Part shown: piece after piece, positions 44,701 to 51,470 of the stretch | How positions within the stretch are numbered: position 1 is the first letter of the stretch | Layout of the letters: the number at the start of each line of letters is the position of its first letter | Source of the DNA: Bacteroidaceae bacterium | GTDB lineage: Bacteria; Bacteroidota; Bacteroidia; Bacteroidales; Bacteroidaceae | Assembly (NCBI GenBank): GCA_017442185.1 | Contig: JAFSAT010000024.1 | Location: forward strand, 62,001 to 126,000 | DNA length: 64,000 bases | Reading direction: 5' to 3' | Translations under genes and position numbers: made by a program | Notes under the pieces: generated by a model | What the model was told of the DNA's origin: nothing | Seen by the model: only the letters and a program-made list of their open reading frames with translations | Database searches by the model: none

Positions 44701-45867
44701 AAGATTCCTGCACCTTTAGATAATATCAGAGTTGCGCCTGAGGCCGATGAGGCTCAGTTTGTAGCAGATGTAACTTATCCTTACGGAGAGGGAAAATCCG
44801 AGATAACAATCGAATATTCCAAAGATGTGCAGGATATTTATATGGGGACTGCCGATGACGAGCGTGTCGATTATAAGGCTCTTTGGAGTCTCGATAAGGG
44901 AAAATACATATATACTATGTTACATGTGTTGAAGGAACTCGACCCCTCTACAACATACTACTTCAGATATTTGGTGGAAAAAACGGTAGAAGGTGTTAAA
45001 ACCACATATAAGAGCGAGGTTGGCACATTCAAGACAAAGAAACTTGAATATAAGGTTACACTCGACCCACCAAGTGTAGAGGGCAACAACGGTACACTAA
45101 AAGGGCGCGTGAACGACCTCTTGTGGAAACTCATCAACGACTCTATAAAAACCGAGGCTGATAAAAACCGAACGGTATTCTTTGAAATATCGAAAGAGAA
45201 AACCATGACCGATCCTTTGGTGATTTTCAAGAGTGTGGATGAGGGTCTGAAGGATGATAAACACGAATGGGAATTGGATTTACCCGACCTTAATTGGGAC
45301 TCTAAACTGCACTGCCGTCTGTCGGTGCAGCCTGCGCGAAGTGAGAAAATCTATCGCAGCGAGGTGAAAGTTCTGAATGTGGGCAGCAAACCCGAGAACG
45401 GATTTAATGTTCAGACTTTCGAGGCTGTTCTTAATGATGAGTGGACAACACTTAAGGGTAAGGTAAACAGTGATGTTCTTAATGTGATAAATACAATGGG
45501 AACAGATAAGGTTTTTGTGGGATTCGAGTATGCACCAAGCAAATCTGATATTCAGAATGATACAGAGTATGTGACAAGGGAGGTAGATGTTACACTCAAT
45601 ATGTCTACCGGACTGTTCTCTAAGGCGTTGCAGCTTAAGCCGAATACAACCTATTATTATCGTTCGTTTGTCTATTATGAGAATAAATATGTCTATGGTA
45701 GTATTGTTTCATTTACCACTGCCGACTACGATGCGGGATTGATTGTTCCCGATATGATTAAGCGTCGTCAGCTTGAGCTTGATGCGGTTATGAACACTGC
45801 TGTCGACATTGTAAGTGATGATATTATAGTATTTGAAAAGCGTGAACTTCCCAAAAGAAGGGAATAG
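41743..45867 (+). CDS. Large exported protein with beta-rich core and FN3-like C-terminal domains, last gene of the operon
   Basis: 1,374 residues with a signal peptide (MKRLLNYILLAMIATFVLAPTVVAQ). An acidic/lysine linker lies at residues 268-284 (EEDDDDDKDKDKDEENK). Residues about 285-480 are amphipathic strands, like the middle of the giant protein (GKVTFEASVDFKP, VEISGEAGISIKRS-like, FLAFHVKVGIGIAGEG). From about 640 to the end there are several FN3-like domains with closing strands of the type LDPSTTYYFRYLVE, LKPNTTYYYRSFVYY and GSIVSFTTADYD. There is no recognisable enzyme motif, no lipobox and no T9SS tail. Its 4-nt overlap with the preceding gene and the hairpin terminator just after it define the operon end. 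The shared strand pattern suggests it assembles with, or is distantly related to, the giant protein (inference). Confidence 0.78.
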   Translation: MKRLLNYILLAMIATFVLAPTVVAQVDFQQSFGVMRKNGKHLMLPEGGNWKISFSNNDSIGNSYRKPVQMLFDGALYPDTLGVFINDIDSLMFEIPEMQYAAGVFEINERLFDFIVESDTVRTIYFRIDCLTKVPIPKVGQKVICNIFRGKLPNGFMGRVEKINVDYIQGWVEMKCGTLGLEEVYDVLYTSGVSGVSPDQEATPQEIVQRRMVLKKLPTRADGGDDNMSTDFTDVVNKVESITEVTAIARKLSISNKGKIKVTALEEDDDDDKDKDKDEENKEEWPISFTANVKATSVAHFSVILDRYLDIKRIEAGVDFSAEGKVTFEASVDFKPDEDDKKEFDFITVPIPVVVIPGVSVNIDFGITWDYLLEAKISGEAGISIKRSVGFIVSGDDKDVTWTDTKENNKKNPMQFEKDASGEISLKGELFLAFHVKVGIGIAGEGLEFQFKFGTGPKVSAQLTYKFGQIDRDVSDKPDWFNERVDMYSSLNEGTNFVVEWGALVDMGFYVANDAFSFTLSDFLEKFNIPNVLFWEIFRLDAVPNTSEITKRTFSNYEYKGTLKNSLRLIFPYDAGIIFVDDSPYALYDEVPDYVAENIGEFKAIHPNDVSFSINLNKPELKGRQLSIYPYAYNTFFTGYGVIGKLDELYIPYKVTMRDVQKTYDNCSIKASFEKDVLLSPYINEGGFILKDIETNEEIDRIKLFEGGVPKDTTMEVNLKRHDYSKETFKAVAYIYDSVNDQYMYSYTWDAGFQSYYAPETLEPEELTSVGAVLSGSVHQSVLDEEGYNHIDNKFSVGFTLNPGNQTFTALLNDFRTRGFYWDVDGKLQPEKEYTYRAFVIDNATGKKFMGKEIQFKSKPVFYDFKASVNYDNVFLGAMTDRGFVGVSDKSKYKVVVSEDQNTWENDGGIELDGNQPYDRSDYLDEMVIVRIFKIDASEITRDHEKADYDIGILSEKGWEPGRTYYAKVIYDDGVKERIETDPISFKIPAPLDNIRVAPEADEAQFVADVTYPYGEGKSEITIEYSKDVQDIYMGTADDERVDYKALWSLDKGKYIYTMLHVLKELDPSTTYYFRYLVEKTVEGVKTTYKSEVGTFKTKKLEYKVTLDPPSVEGNNGTLKGRVNDLLWKLINDSIKTEADKNRTVFFEISKEKTMTDPLVIFKSVDEGLKDDKHEWELDLPDLNWDSKLHCRLSVQPARSEKIYRSEVKVLNVGSKPENGFNVQTFEAVLNDEWTTLKGKVNSDVLNVINTMGTDKVFVGFEYAPSKSDIQNDTEYVTREVDVTLNMSTGLFSKALQLKPNTTYYYRSFVYYENKYVYGSIVSFTTADYDAGLIVPDMIKRRQLELDAVMNTAVDIVSDDIIVFEKRELPKRRE

Positions 45868-45874
45868 TGTGGGT

Positions 45875-45912
45875 CGCATCCTCACAACCTCTTCAAAGGT
45901 TGTGAGGATGCG
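45875..45912 (+). terminator. Terminator of the giant-protein operon
   Basis: A perfect 16-bp stem, CGCATCCTCACAACCT / AGGTTGTGAGGATGCG, with a 6-nt loop. It starts 8 nt after the stop codon at 45867 and is followed by GTGTTTATATTT. Confidence 0.9.
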
Positions 45913-45957
45913 GTGTTTATATTTCTATTGTGAATAATGTGTAAAGGTGTTTATGTT

Positions 45958-46341
45958 ATGAGAGAATCTATAAGCAGGGTGGTTTTTTTATTGCTGTTAT
46001 CTGTCTCGGGGGTTTTTATAACCTCATGCGAACTTGACGGCCCTCTTGCAATTTACAAAATTGTGGTTAACGAGAATCCTATGAAGATTCCGTCTGAGAT
46101 AATGAGCAGTGTGGATAGTGTTAATTACGAATTTTCTCAAAAGGCTCGTGAGAAGGATTACGGCATAGCAAAATTCAAGAGTGTCTGTAACGAAATGCAG
46201 ATGTATTTTGAGGTGAATCGCGGAAAACTCATCTGGAATAGTTTTAGTTTCGATGTATGTCTGTATAATATGTCCGGTCAGGGAGGTGGCCCCGAGGGGT
46301 TGCTTGTTGATACAAGAACTATTTCTTACTTTTCCGAATAA
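45958..46341 (+). CDS. Small lipoprotein of unknown function
   Basis: 127 residues from an ATG at 45958; the frame is open seven codons further up, but the signal sequence begins best here. The signal MRESISRVVFLLLLSVSGVF leads to a lipobox FITSC. The mature part is short, with LAIYKIVVNENPMKIP and a Gly-rich SGQGGGPEG near the end. I do not recognise a family. It is placed after the operon terminator, so it is a separate unit, and two promoter-like repeats follow it. It may still belong functionally to the surface locus (inference from position only). Confidence 0.6.
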   Translation: MRESISRVVFLLLLSVSGVFITSCELDGPLAIYKIVVNENPMKIPSEIMSSVDSVNYEFSQKAREKDYGIAKFKSVCNEMQMYFEVNRGKLIWNSFSFDVCLYNMSGQGGGPEGLLVDTRTISYFSE

Positions 46342-46357
46342 CGTTCAAAATAGTTCT

Positions 46358-46506
46358 GCACTCGCTGCAAAATAATAAAGTAAACTTTATATTTATTTCG
46401 CTCGTTTGTGTATATCTTTGAGATAAATCTCGAAGATAGTTCTGCACTCGCTGCAAAATAATAAAGTAAACTTTATTTTTATTTCGCTCGTTTGTGTATA
46501 TCTTTG
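46358..46506 (+). repeat. Array C of the promoter-like repeat (two units), upstream of the PI-PLC gene
   Basis: Units at 46358-46420 and 46444-46506. Each carries the palindrome AATAAAGT-AA-ACTTTAT(T/A), in which both arms have changed together relative to array A. Each ends in TATCTTTG. The joining hairpin TATCTTTGAGAT-AA-ATCTCGAAGATA (46413-46438) also differs from the array A hairpin (GAGGT/ACCTC) by paired changes. The last -7 box ends only 14 nt before the ATG at 46521. Confidence 0.88.
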
Positions 46507-46520
46507 CCAAAATGTGCAAA

Positions 46521-47582
46521 ATGATGAAGCTGATTTCCTTTATATTTATTTTATTGCCTGCAATCTGCTTTTTCGGCTCAAATAATGGTGGCGAGGTGAA
46601 CATAAAAAAGTGGCTCGTATATATAAACGACACTATACCTGTATCGCGTCTTTCTTTGCCGGGGGCGCATGATGCGGCCACAGGAAACGGACTCTTGCCG
46701 GCTTTTGCTCCGGGGGTTACACAATGTATGAGCATCTCTGAACTGTGGGACTGCGGCATACGTGTATTTGACTTTCGTCCGGCATTGGACGGCAGCACTC
46801 TCAACATTTATCATGGCCCACTAAAAACTAAGCTCTCTTTTGCTCAGGCTGTGGATACGATTTTGCAAAAAATATCTTCCGGTGGCAAAATGGCGCATGA
46901 ATTTGCTATTGTACTCATGCGCAACGAAAAAGAAAATGATAATGTCAGCGAGAATATGCGTTGGGCCGAGGCAATGGGAGAATATATTGCATCGTTGGGT
47001 GAAAGGGCTGCCATCTTCGACCCCGATATCACCGTGGGTGAGCTGCGTGGGAAAATTCTGTTTCTTAGCCGTAGCAGATATTCAGGATGTAATAAAGGTG
47101 CCGGCATAGAGGGGTGGAACCACTCGCCCAAGGGCAACTTCTCGGCAAAAATATCATCCTATGGAAATGATAAAACTGCGCGTCTCATGATACAGGATTT
47201 TTATGCTCCAACTAACGAAAAAAAACAATCGGCAAAAATAAACGGTATTATGACGCTTCTTGACAGTGCTGCCAACAGTTCTTGCGGAACGTGGAGTATT
47301 AATCACGTCAGCGGCTTTGCATCTACATACTTAGGCATAAATGGACTTGCCTCTGACAAAGGGTATAGGCGTAACGCTGCAATCACGCATCCCGCAACCT
47401 TACTCTACATAAAAGGCGACAGCGTGCAGCAAAGAATAAAACCCGTAGGCCCCACAGGAATTATAATGATGGACTATGCGGGAGCTGCTTATCTCAAGGG
47501 TTATCACATAATGGGGGATAGTCTTGTTGCGGCAATTATTGCCAACAATTTTGCAGAAACTAAGGTGAGAATATATAAATAG
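46521..47582 (+). CDS. Exported phosphatidylinositol-specific phospholipase C-like protein
   Basis: 353 residues with an N-terminal hydrophobic signal (MMKLISFIFILLPAICFFG). The PI-PLC X-domain catalytic histidines are visible at H50 (LSLPGAHDAATG) and H98 (NIYHGPL). The family's CGIRVFDFRPAL lies between them, and EFAIVLMRNEK follows. Bacterial PI-PLCs cleave the phosphodiester of (glyco)phosphatidylinositol, releasing diacylglycerol; related proteins have other substrates, so the exact one is open. The frame is open upstream to a GTG at 46494, but that codon lies inside the -7 box; ATGs at 46512, 46521 and 46524 are the realistic starts. It is convergent with the gene at 47617 and shares a hairpin with it. 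Confidence 0.88.
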   Translation: MMKLISFIFILLPAICFFGSNNGGEVNIKKWLVYINDTIPVSRLSLPGAHDAATGNGLLPAFAPGVTQCMSISELWDCGIRVFDFRPALDGSTLNIYHGPLKTKLSFAQAVDTILQKISSGGKMAHEFAIVLMRNEKENDNVSENMRWAEAMGEYIASLGERAAIFDPDITVGELRGKILFLSRSRYSGCNKGAGIEGWNHSPKGNFSAKISSYGNDKTARLMIQDFYAPTNEKKQSAKINGIMTLLDSAANSSCGTWSINHVSGFASTYLGINGLASDKGYRRNAAITHPATLLYIKGDSVQQRIKPVGPTGIIMMDYAGAAYLKGYHIMGDSLVAAIIANNFAETKVRIYK

Positions 47583-47608
47583 TGTGCAGCCAATTGTAGA
47601 CTGCACAC
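47582..47608. terminator. Shared terminator hairpin between convergent genes
   Basis: GTGTGCAG / CTGCACAC is an 8-bp stem with an 11-nt loop, followed on the plus strand by ATGTTTATTTAT. It begins at the PI-PLC stop codon. Confidence 0.6.
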
Positions 47609-47616
47609 ATGTTTAT

Positions 47617-47943
47617 TTATACTTCAAATTTCATGTCAATGGCATCTGCTACTTTTGTGTTAAGCGGCGGCACATTGGCCGGAATGTCAAAATCACTCTT
47701 TTTCAAAGGACGCGATACTCTGTTCATCCCACCGCTGCCAAGCAATTCCTCCGTATCTACATAGAAGATACCCGACTGCTTGGAAGATTTCAAAATCACA
47801 AAGCCGTCATACTTCATTTCATTTTCATATATGCGTCGCAAGAACTCTGACCTGTCATTGATACGCATACATTTAACACCGGCCTCCTCAATTACCTTCT
47901 CGAAATTGTCGAGCAGGCGATCCATAACCTTTTCACTAATCAT
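47617..47943 (-). CDS. Hypothetical cytoplasmic protein, about 108 residues
   Basis: From the ATG at 47943 the product has about 108 residues and no signal peptide or membrane segment. It begins MISEKVMDRLLDNFEKVIEE (helix), continues with a charged alpha/beta part (MKYDGFVILKSSKQSGIFYV), a Gly-rich LLGSGGMN, and ends in a proline-containing, presumably extended tail (SDFDIPANVPPLNTK). I do not recognise the family. Codon use and position-specific composition look coding. It is a single-gene unit convergent with the PI-PLC gene. Confidence 0.55.
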   Translation of the reverse strand: MISEKVMDRLLDNFEKVIEEAGVKCMRINDRSEFLRRIYENEMKYDGFVILKSSKQSGIFYVDTEELLGSGGMNRVSRPLKKSDFDIPANVPPLNTKVADAIDMKFEV

Positions 47944-48383
47944 AATTCGTAAGTTATTATAAGTACGTTTACCGTTTAGAGAGACACACACATCTGATTC
48001 TTACAAGTTAACCCATAAAAATTATAGGTACATGAGATTTTGCTTAAATTTTATTGAAATTGTTGTGATGCGGTGTTGTACCTTTTTTAATATTTAAACA
48101 ACTCTATTTTTAGGAAATATAGTCTGCCATGCGCATATTAAAAACAGCAACTTATTATTACCGCAAAACAACTTTTATACTATATAAATTTAAGCAGATT
48201 AAAACTCAAAGAACTGAAAAATCATACTCTCTGTTAAATATAACACTTGAGAAAGAGAAAAGTTTCTAAATTTTACATTATTTAACTTTGTGCGTCAAAA
48301 TTCACACCTTGCAATCTGTTATTATTGACATCTGTGGGTGTCAAAGACCTCAAAACATAGTATCATCCTATGACTTTTTCACA
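47944..48383. other. 440-bp AT-rich intergenic region with no recognised gene
   Basis: It contains the promoter area of the hypothetical gene (minus) and the 3' flank of the TrhA gene. A plus-strand TAACTTTG at 48283-48290 matches the -7 consensus but leads only into sequence antisense to the TrhA gene. A weak TTGACA / TGTCAA hairpin near 48330 could end TrhA transcription. Nothing else is clear. Confidence 0.4.
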
Positions 48384-49037
48384 TCAAAAGAACATGTCCA
48401 AAATTTTCCACACTGCCACAAAATGGCACACATCGCCCAAAAGAACAAAAAAGTGAAAAACAGAATGTATATACTTAACCTTATGAAAACTATACAGAAC
48501 GGCACCTGTTATATAGCTTACTCCCTCTGCTATAATCCAAAAAAGTACCCAAAAATCAACCCGTTCATAAAACTGCTTAATAGCAACAAGAATAACAAGC
48601 CCCATAAGCACGAAACAGGCTGTCTCCACATAATTGTGTTTTTTTAATGAGAAAAGACTTACACATGTACCCACAATTGCACATAACCAGCAGAAGGCAA
48701 AAATTCCCCATCCCCATGCGTCGGCATCTATAAGTACAATAAGCGTGATTGGAGAGTAACTTCCGGCTATATGCCAATATATGGCAGCATGGTCGAGGCG
48801 GCGCATCCATTTTCGAGCAGGTTTTTCGGGGGGCCACGCATGATACAATGTAGAAAAAACGTATGAGCTGACAACACCGAACATATATAGCCACAGGCTG
48901 AGAATAGCCATTGTTCCTGCATCCCCCATATAAGCCTTAATTAAAAACAGAGTGCATACAACTATTCCCATGAGCGCTCCTGCACCATGAGACAAGGCAT
49001 TAATCCACTCCTCCTCCTTTGTATATCTCTTTTCCAT
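48384..49037 (-). CDS. trhA: TrhA / hemolysin III family membrane protein
   Basis: 217 residues with seven predicted membrane helices, a PAQR-related (YqfA/HlyIII) protein. Family signatures are NALSHGAGALMG (helix 1), FSTLYHAW (end of helix 2), HIAGSYSPITL (helix 4 region) and SVFHFFVLLGDVCHF (helix 7). The conserved Ser, His and Asp residues are thought to bind zinc in PAQR proteins. In E. coli the relative TrhA affects membrane energetics; a true haemolysin role is doubtful. It is the second gene of a two-gene operon with the YkvA-type gene, 26 nt away. Confidence 0.88.
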   Translation of the reverse strand: MEKRYTKEEEWINALSHGAGALMGIVVCTLFLIKAYMGDAGTMAILSLWLYMFGVVSSYVFSTLYHAWPPEKPARKWMRRLDHAAIYWHIAGSYSPITLIVLIDADAWGWGIFAFCWLCAIVGTCVSLFSLKKHNYVETACFVLMGLVILVAIKQFYERVDFWVLFWIIAEGVSYITGAVLYSFHKVKYIHSVFHFFVLLGDVCHFVAVWKILDMFF

Positions 49038-49063
49038 AATTATATATAAATACTTTTACAAAA

Positions 49064-49423
49064 TCATCCGAACCATTCAGTCAATTTCTCGCGTGCCTGC
49101 GCCTTTACCGTTGCATTTATGCAGGTAATCATCTTTATAAGTGCCATCAGCACAGCAGCGTCGTCGGCAAAGCCAAACGCAGGCATAGCATCGGGTATAA
49201 GGTCGACGGGAAGAATAAAATAGCCCAATGCACCAATTATCATAGTTCTCTCTTTAATACTTATATCGGGTGATTGCAGCGCATAATATAGCAATAGTAC
49301 CATGTATACAATCTTTTCGCCGGCTGTTTTTGCCACACTTTTTATCTTGTTCCACAACCTCTTCTCGGAGTACTCCTTTTCATAAGGCTCAAGATTAAGA
49401 TTATTTTCCGCTATTTTTTTCAT
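49064..49423 (-). CDS. YkvA / DUF1232 family protein
   Basis: 119 residues from the ATG at 49423; the frame extends further up but through the repeat element. Its core matches DUF1232: TMIIGALGYFILPVDLIPDAMPAFGFADDAAVL, with the family's YxxxPxDxIPDxxPxxGxxDD pattern near residues 73-93. A hydrophobic stretch (VYMVLLLYYALQSP) lies before it. The function of DUF1232 proteins is not known. It is the first gene of an operon with trhA. The promoter-like repeat array D ends with TATCTTTG 22 nt upstream of the start. Confidence 0.87.
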   Translation of the reverse strand: MKKIAENNLNLEPYEKEYSEKRLWNKIKSVAKTAGEKIVYMVLLLYYALQSPDISIKERTMIIGALGYFILPVDLIPDAMPAFGFADDAAVLMALIKMITCINATVKAQAREKLTEWFG

Positions 49424-49444
49424 ATTTTTCAGACATTCGCCGGA

Positions 49445-49569
49445 CAAAGATAATGACAAACGAGCGAAATAAATAAAGCTCGCTTTATTATTTTGCAGCG
49501 AGTGCCGTCTTATCTTCGGGGTTTTCCCCAAAGATGACAAACGAGCGAAATAAATAAAGCTCGCTTTTA
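49445..49569 (-). repeat. Array D of the promoter-like repeat, minus orientation, upstream of the YkvA-type gene
   Basis: Read on the minus strand: a partial first unit, then the hairpin GGGG-AAAA-CCCC embedded in ATCTTTGGGGAAAACCCCGAAGAT, then a full unit with the palindrome AATAAAGC-GA-GCTTTATT, and finally TATCTTTG at 49452-49445. The joining hairpin has different base pairs from those in arrays A and C but keeps its pairing and the same single mismatch. Confidence 0.85.
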
Positions 49570-49626
49570 AAAAATCTCATAAATACACTTTTCATTATAA
49601 TTTTAAAAATTATAACCTCAACATGC

Positions 49627-49657
49627 TTGCCCGTCTCTTCTTTTTGAGATATTTTTG
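49627..49657 (+). promoter_or_regulatory. murB promoter (TTG - N20 - TATTTTTG)
   Basis: TTG at 49627-49629 and TATTTTTG at 49650-49657 with 20-nt spacing fit the Bacteroidota consensus. They place the transcription start downstream of an in-frame ATG at 49623 and support the ATG at 49692 as the murB start. Confidence 0.65.
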
Positions 49658-49691
49658 CAAGATATATGATACAGATAATAAACATCGGAAT

Positions 49692-50702
49692 ATGATAAAA
49701 AAATATCCCTTTTATTCCTTGTTGTCACACAATACATTCGGTATAGATGCAACGGCAGCGCAGTTTATTGAATTTCAATCGGAAAGCGAGCTTACAGAGA
49801 TAATAAGAGAAGGTGTGACACATCCATACCTTGTTATTGGCGGAGGGAGCAACCTGCTGTTTATGAACGATTATGAAGGAACAGTATTACACTCTGCAAT
49901 ATGTGGGGTGGAAGTGCTCACAGACAATGAGCACGAAGTGTTGTTGCGTGTAGGCAGCGGAATGATATGGGATGACTTTGTTGCATATACAGTGGAACAA
50001 GGTTGGCAAGGGCTCGAAAATCTTTCGATGATTCCCGGTGAGGTTGGAGCCGCCGCCGTTCAGAATATCGGTGCATATGGTGTTGAGGTGGGTGAGTTTA
50101 TTGCACACGTCGATACAATTTCTATTGCAGACGGAAGTAGTCGCCGTTTTTCGCAGCAAGAGTGTGACTACGCTTACCGAAACAGTATCTTTAAAACTGT
50201 TGAGAAGAACAAGAGAGTGGTGACCTATGTAACCTTCCGCTTAAGAAAAAATGCAGAATACAGGCTCGATTATGGAAATTTGCGAAGCAAAGTAGAGGAG
50301 AAAGGGGCTCTCTGCCCGATGAATGTGCGAATGGCTGTGAAAGAGATTCGTGCAGCCAAGCTCCCCGATGTCTCACAATTGGGCAGTGCAGGCAGTTTCT
50401 TTATGAATCCCGTAGTATCATCGGAGTATGCCCGCAAGATGGCACGCCACTATCCGCAGATGCCGCAATATGCAACCGACGACGGCAAAGTGAAAATATC
50501 GGCAGCATGGCTCATAGAACAATGCGGATGGAAAGGAAAAAGAGTCGGTAATGTGGGAACCTATGAGCATCAGGCACTTGTGATTGTGAATTACGGAGGT
50601 GCCACAGGACGTGAGATTGCAGCCTTTGCAAAGGCGGTGTGCGACTCAGTGAAAGAAAAATTCGACGTCATGTTGGTTCCCGAGGTTAATATGGTGGAAT
50701 GA
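49692..50702 (+). CDS. murB: UDP-N-acetylenolpyruvoylglucosamine reductase
   Basis: 336 residues from the ATG at 49692 (MIKKYPFYSLLSHNTFGIDA); a longer frame exists but would start within the promoter. MurB is the FAD enzyme that reduces UDP-GlcNAc-enolpyruvate to UDP-MurNAc with NADPH in peptidoglycan synthesis. FAD-binding signatures are LVIGGGSNLLF and NIGAYGVEV. The catalytic Ser/Glu region has GSAGSFFMNPVV (the active-site Ser) and the C-terminal MLVPEVNMV (Glu). YRNSIFK matches the conserved YRxSxFK of the type I enzyme. The stop overlaps the next start (ATGA), so murB and the hydrolase gene form a coupled pair. Confidence 0.95.
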   Translation: MIKKYPFYSLLSHNTFGIDATAAQFIEFQSESELTEIIREGVTHPYLVIGGGSNLLFMNDYEGTVLHSAICGVEVLTDNEHEVLLRVGSGMIWDDFVAYTVEQGWQGLENLSMIPGEVGAAAVQNIGAYGVEVGEFIAHVDTISIADGSSRRFSQQECDYAYRNSIFKTVEKNKRVVTYVTFRLRKNAEYRLDYGNLRSKVEEKGALCPMNVRMAVKEIRAAKLPDVSQLGSAGSFFMNPVVSSEYARKMARHYPQMPQYATDDGKVKISAAWLIEQCGWKGKRVGNVGTYEHQALVIVNYGGATGREIAAFAKAVCDSVKEKFDVMLVPEVNMVE

Positions 50703-51460
50703 GGATTAAGTTATTAGGTACGGGTACTTCAACCGGCGTTCCCGAATTAGGATGCGCTTGTGAAGTGTGCACGTCTGCCGATGTGCGCGACAAACGTCTA
50801 CGCTCCTCGGCGCTGGTTGAGGATGGAGATACGCATATTCTCATAGACTGCGGCCCTGATTTTCGCATGCAGATGTTGAATGAGCCTTTTCATAAGATAG
50901 ATGCAGTGTTGCTTACGCATAAACATTACGACCATGTGGCAGGGCTTGATGATTTACGTCCCTTTTGTCGTCAGGGTGGTATTTTGGTATATGCCGATGA
51001 AGATACCGAAGAACAGGTGCGTAACTTTTTCCCATATTGCTTCTGCGAGAATAAATACCCCGGTGTGCCTAATCTCGAATTGCGCAATGTGTCGGTGGGT
51101 GAGGTTTTTAAGGTTGGGAGTGTTGAGGTGCTGCCGCTGCGTGTATATCATGGCAGAATACCCATTGTTGGTTATCGTTTCGGCTCACTCGCTTATATAA
51201 CGGATATGAGCCGTATGCCTGTGTCCGAACTTGAAAAGTTGCAAGGTGTCGAGGTGCTGGTGATAAACGCTTTGCGTTATTCAAAGCCTCACATGTCGCA
51301 TCAAACAGTGCTTGATGCCTTGCGTGTGGTGGATTTTGTGAGGCCGAGGGCTACTTATTTCACTCACATGATGCACCACATGGGGCTGCACGCCAAAATA
51401 AGCAAATGTCTGCCTGATGGGGTTTTCTTAGGCTACGACGGCTTGATGATAGATGTGTAG
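50699..51460 (+). CDS. PhnP-like MBL-fold metal-dependent hydrolase
   Basis: 253 residues of the metallo-beta-lactamase superfamily, PhnP-like group. The N-terminal GTGTSTGVPELGCACEVC and DxxDKRLRSS are the family's Cys-containing signatures. The metal motif is HKHYDH (residues about 75-80), followed by GLDDLRPF. Further ligands are in YITDMSR and FTHMMHHMG. Relatives act as cyclic phosphodiesterases; the substrate here is not shown by the sequence. Its start overlaps the murB stop by 4 nt. It converges on apbE with a 10-nt gap and no terminator. Confidence 0.88.
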   Translation: MRIKLLGTGTSTGVPELGCACEVCTSADVRDKRLRSSALVEDGDTHILIDCGPDFRMQMLNEPFHKIDAVLLTHKHYDHVAGLDDLRPFCRQGGILVYADEDTEEQVRNFFPYCFCENKYPGVPNLELRNVSVGEVFKVGSVEVLPLRVYHGRIPIVGYRFGSLAYITDMSRMPVSELEKLQGVEVLVINALRYSKPHMSHQTVLDALRVVDFVRPRATYFTHMMHHMGLHAKISKCLPDGVFLGYDGLMIDV

Positions 51461-51470
51461 GTTTAAGCGT

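Noticed and set aside
17727-46341. Prophage or integrative element explanation for the large-protein block
   Set aside because: No integrase, transposase, mobilisation genes, tRNA attachment site or flanking repeats are seen. Base composition appears similar to the neighbouring genes.
48288-48647. 119-codon plus-strand frame after a -7-like TAACTTTG
   Set aside because: It starts with GTG and its second half is antisense to the TrhA gene. No motif is visible; kept only as a possible antisense transcript.
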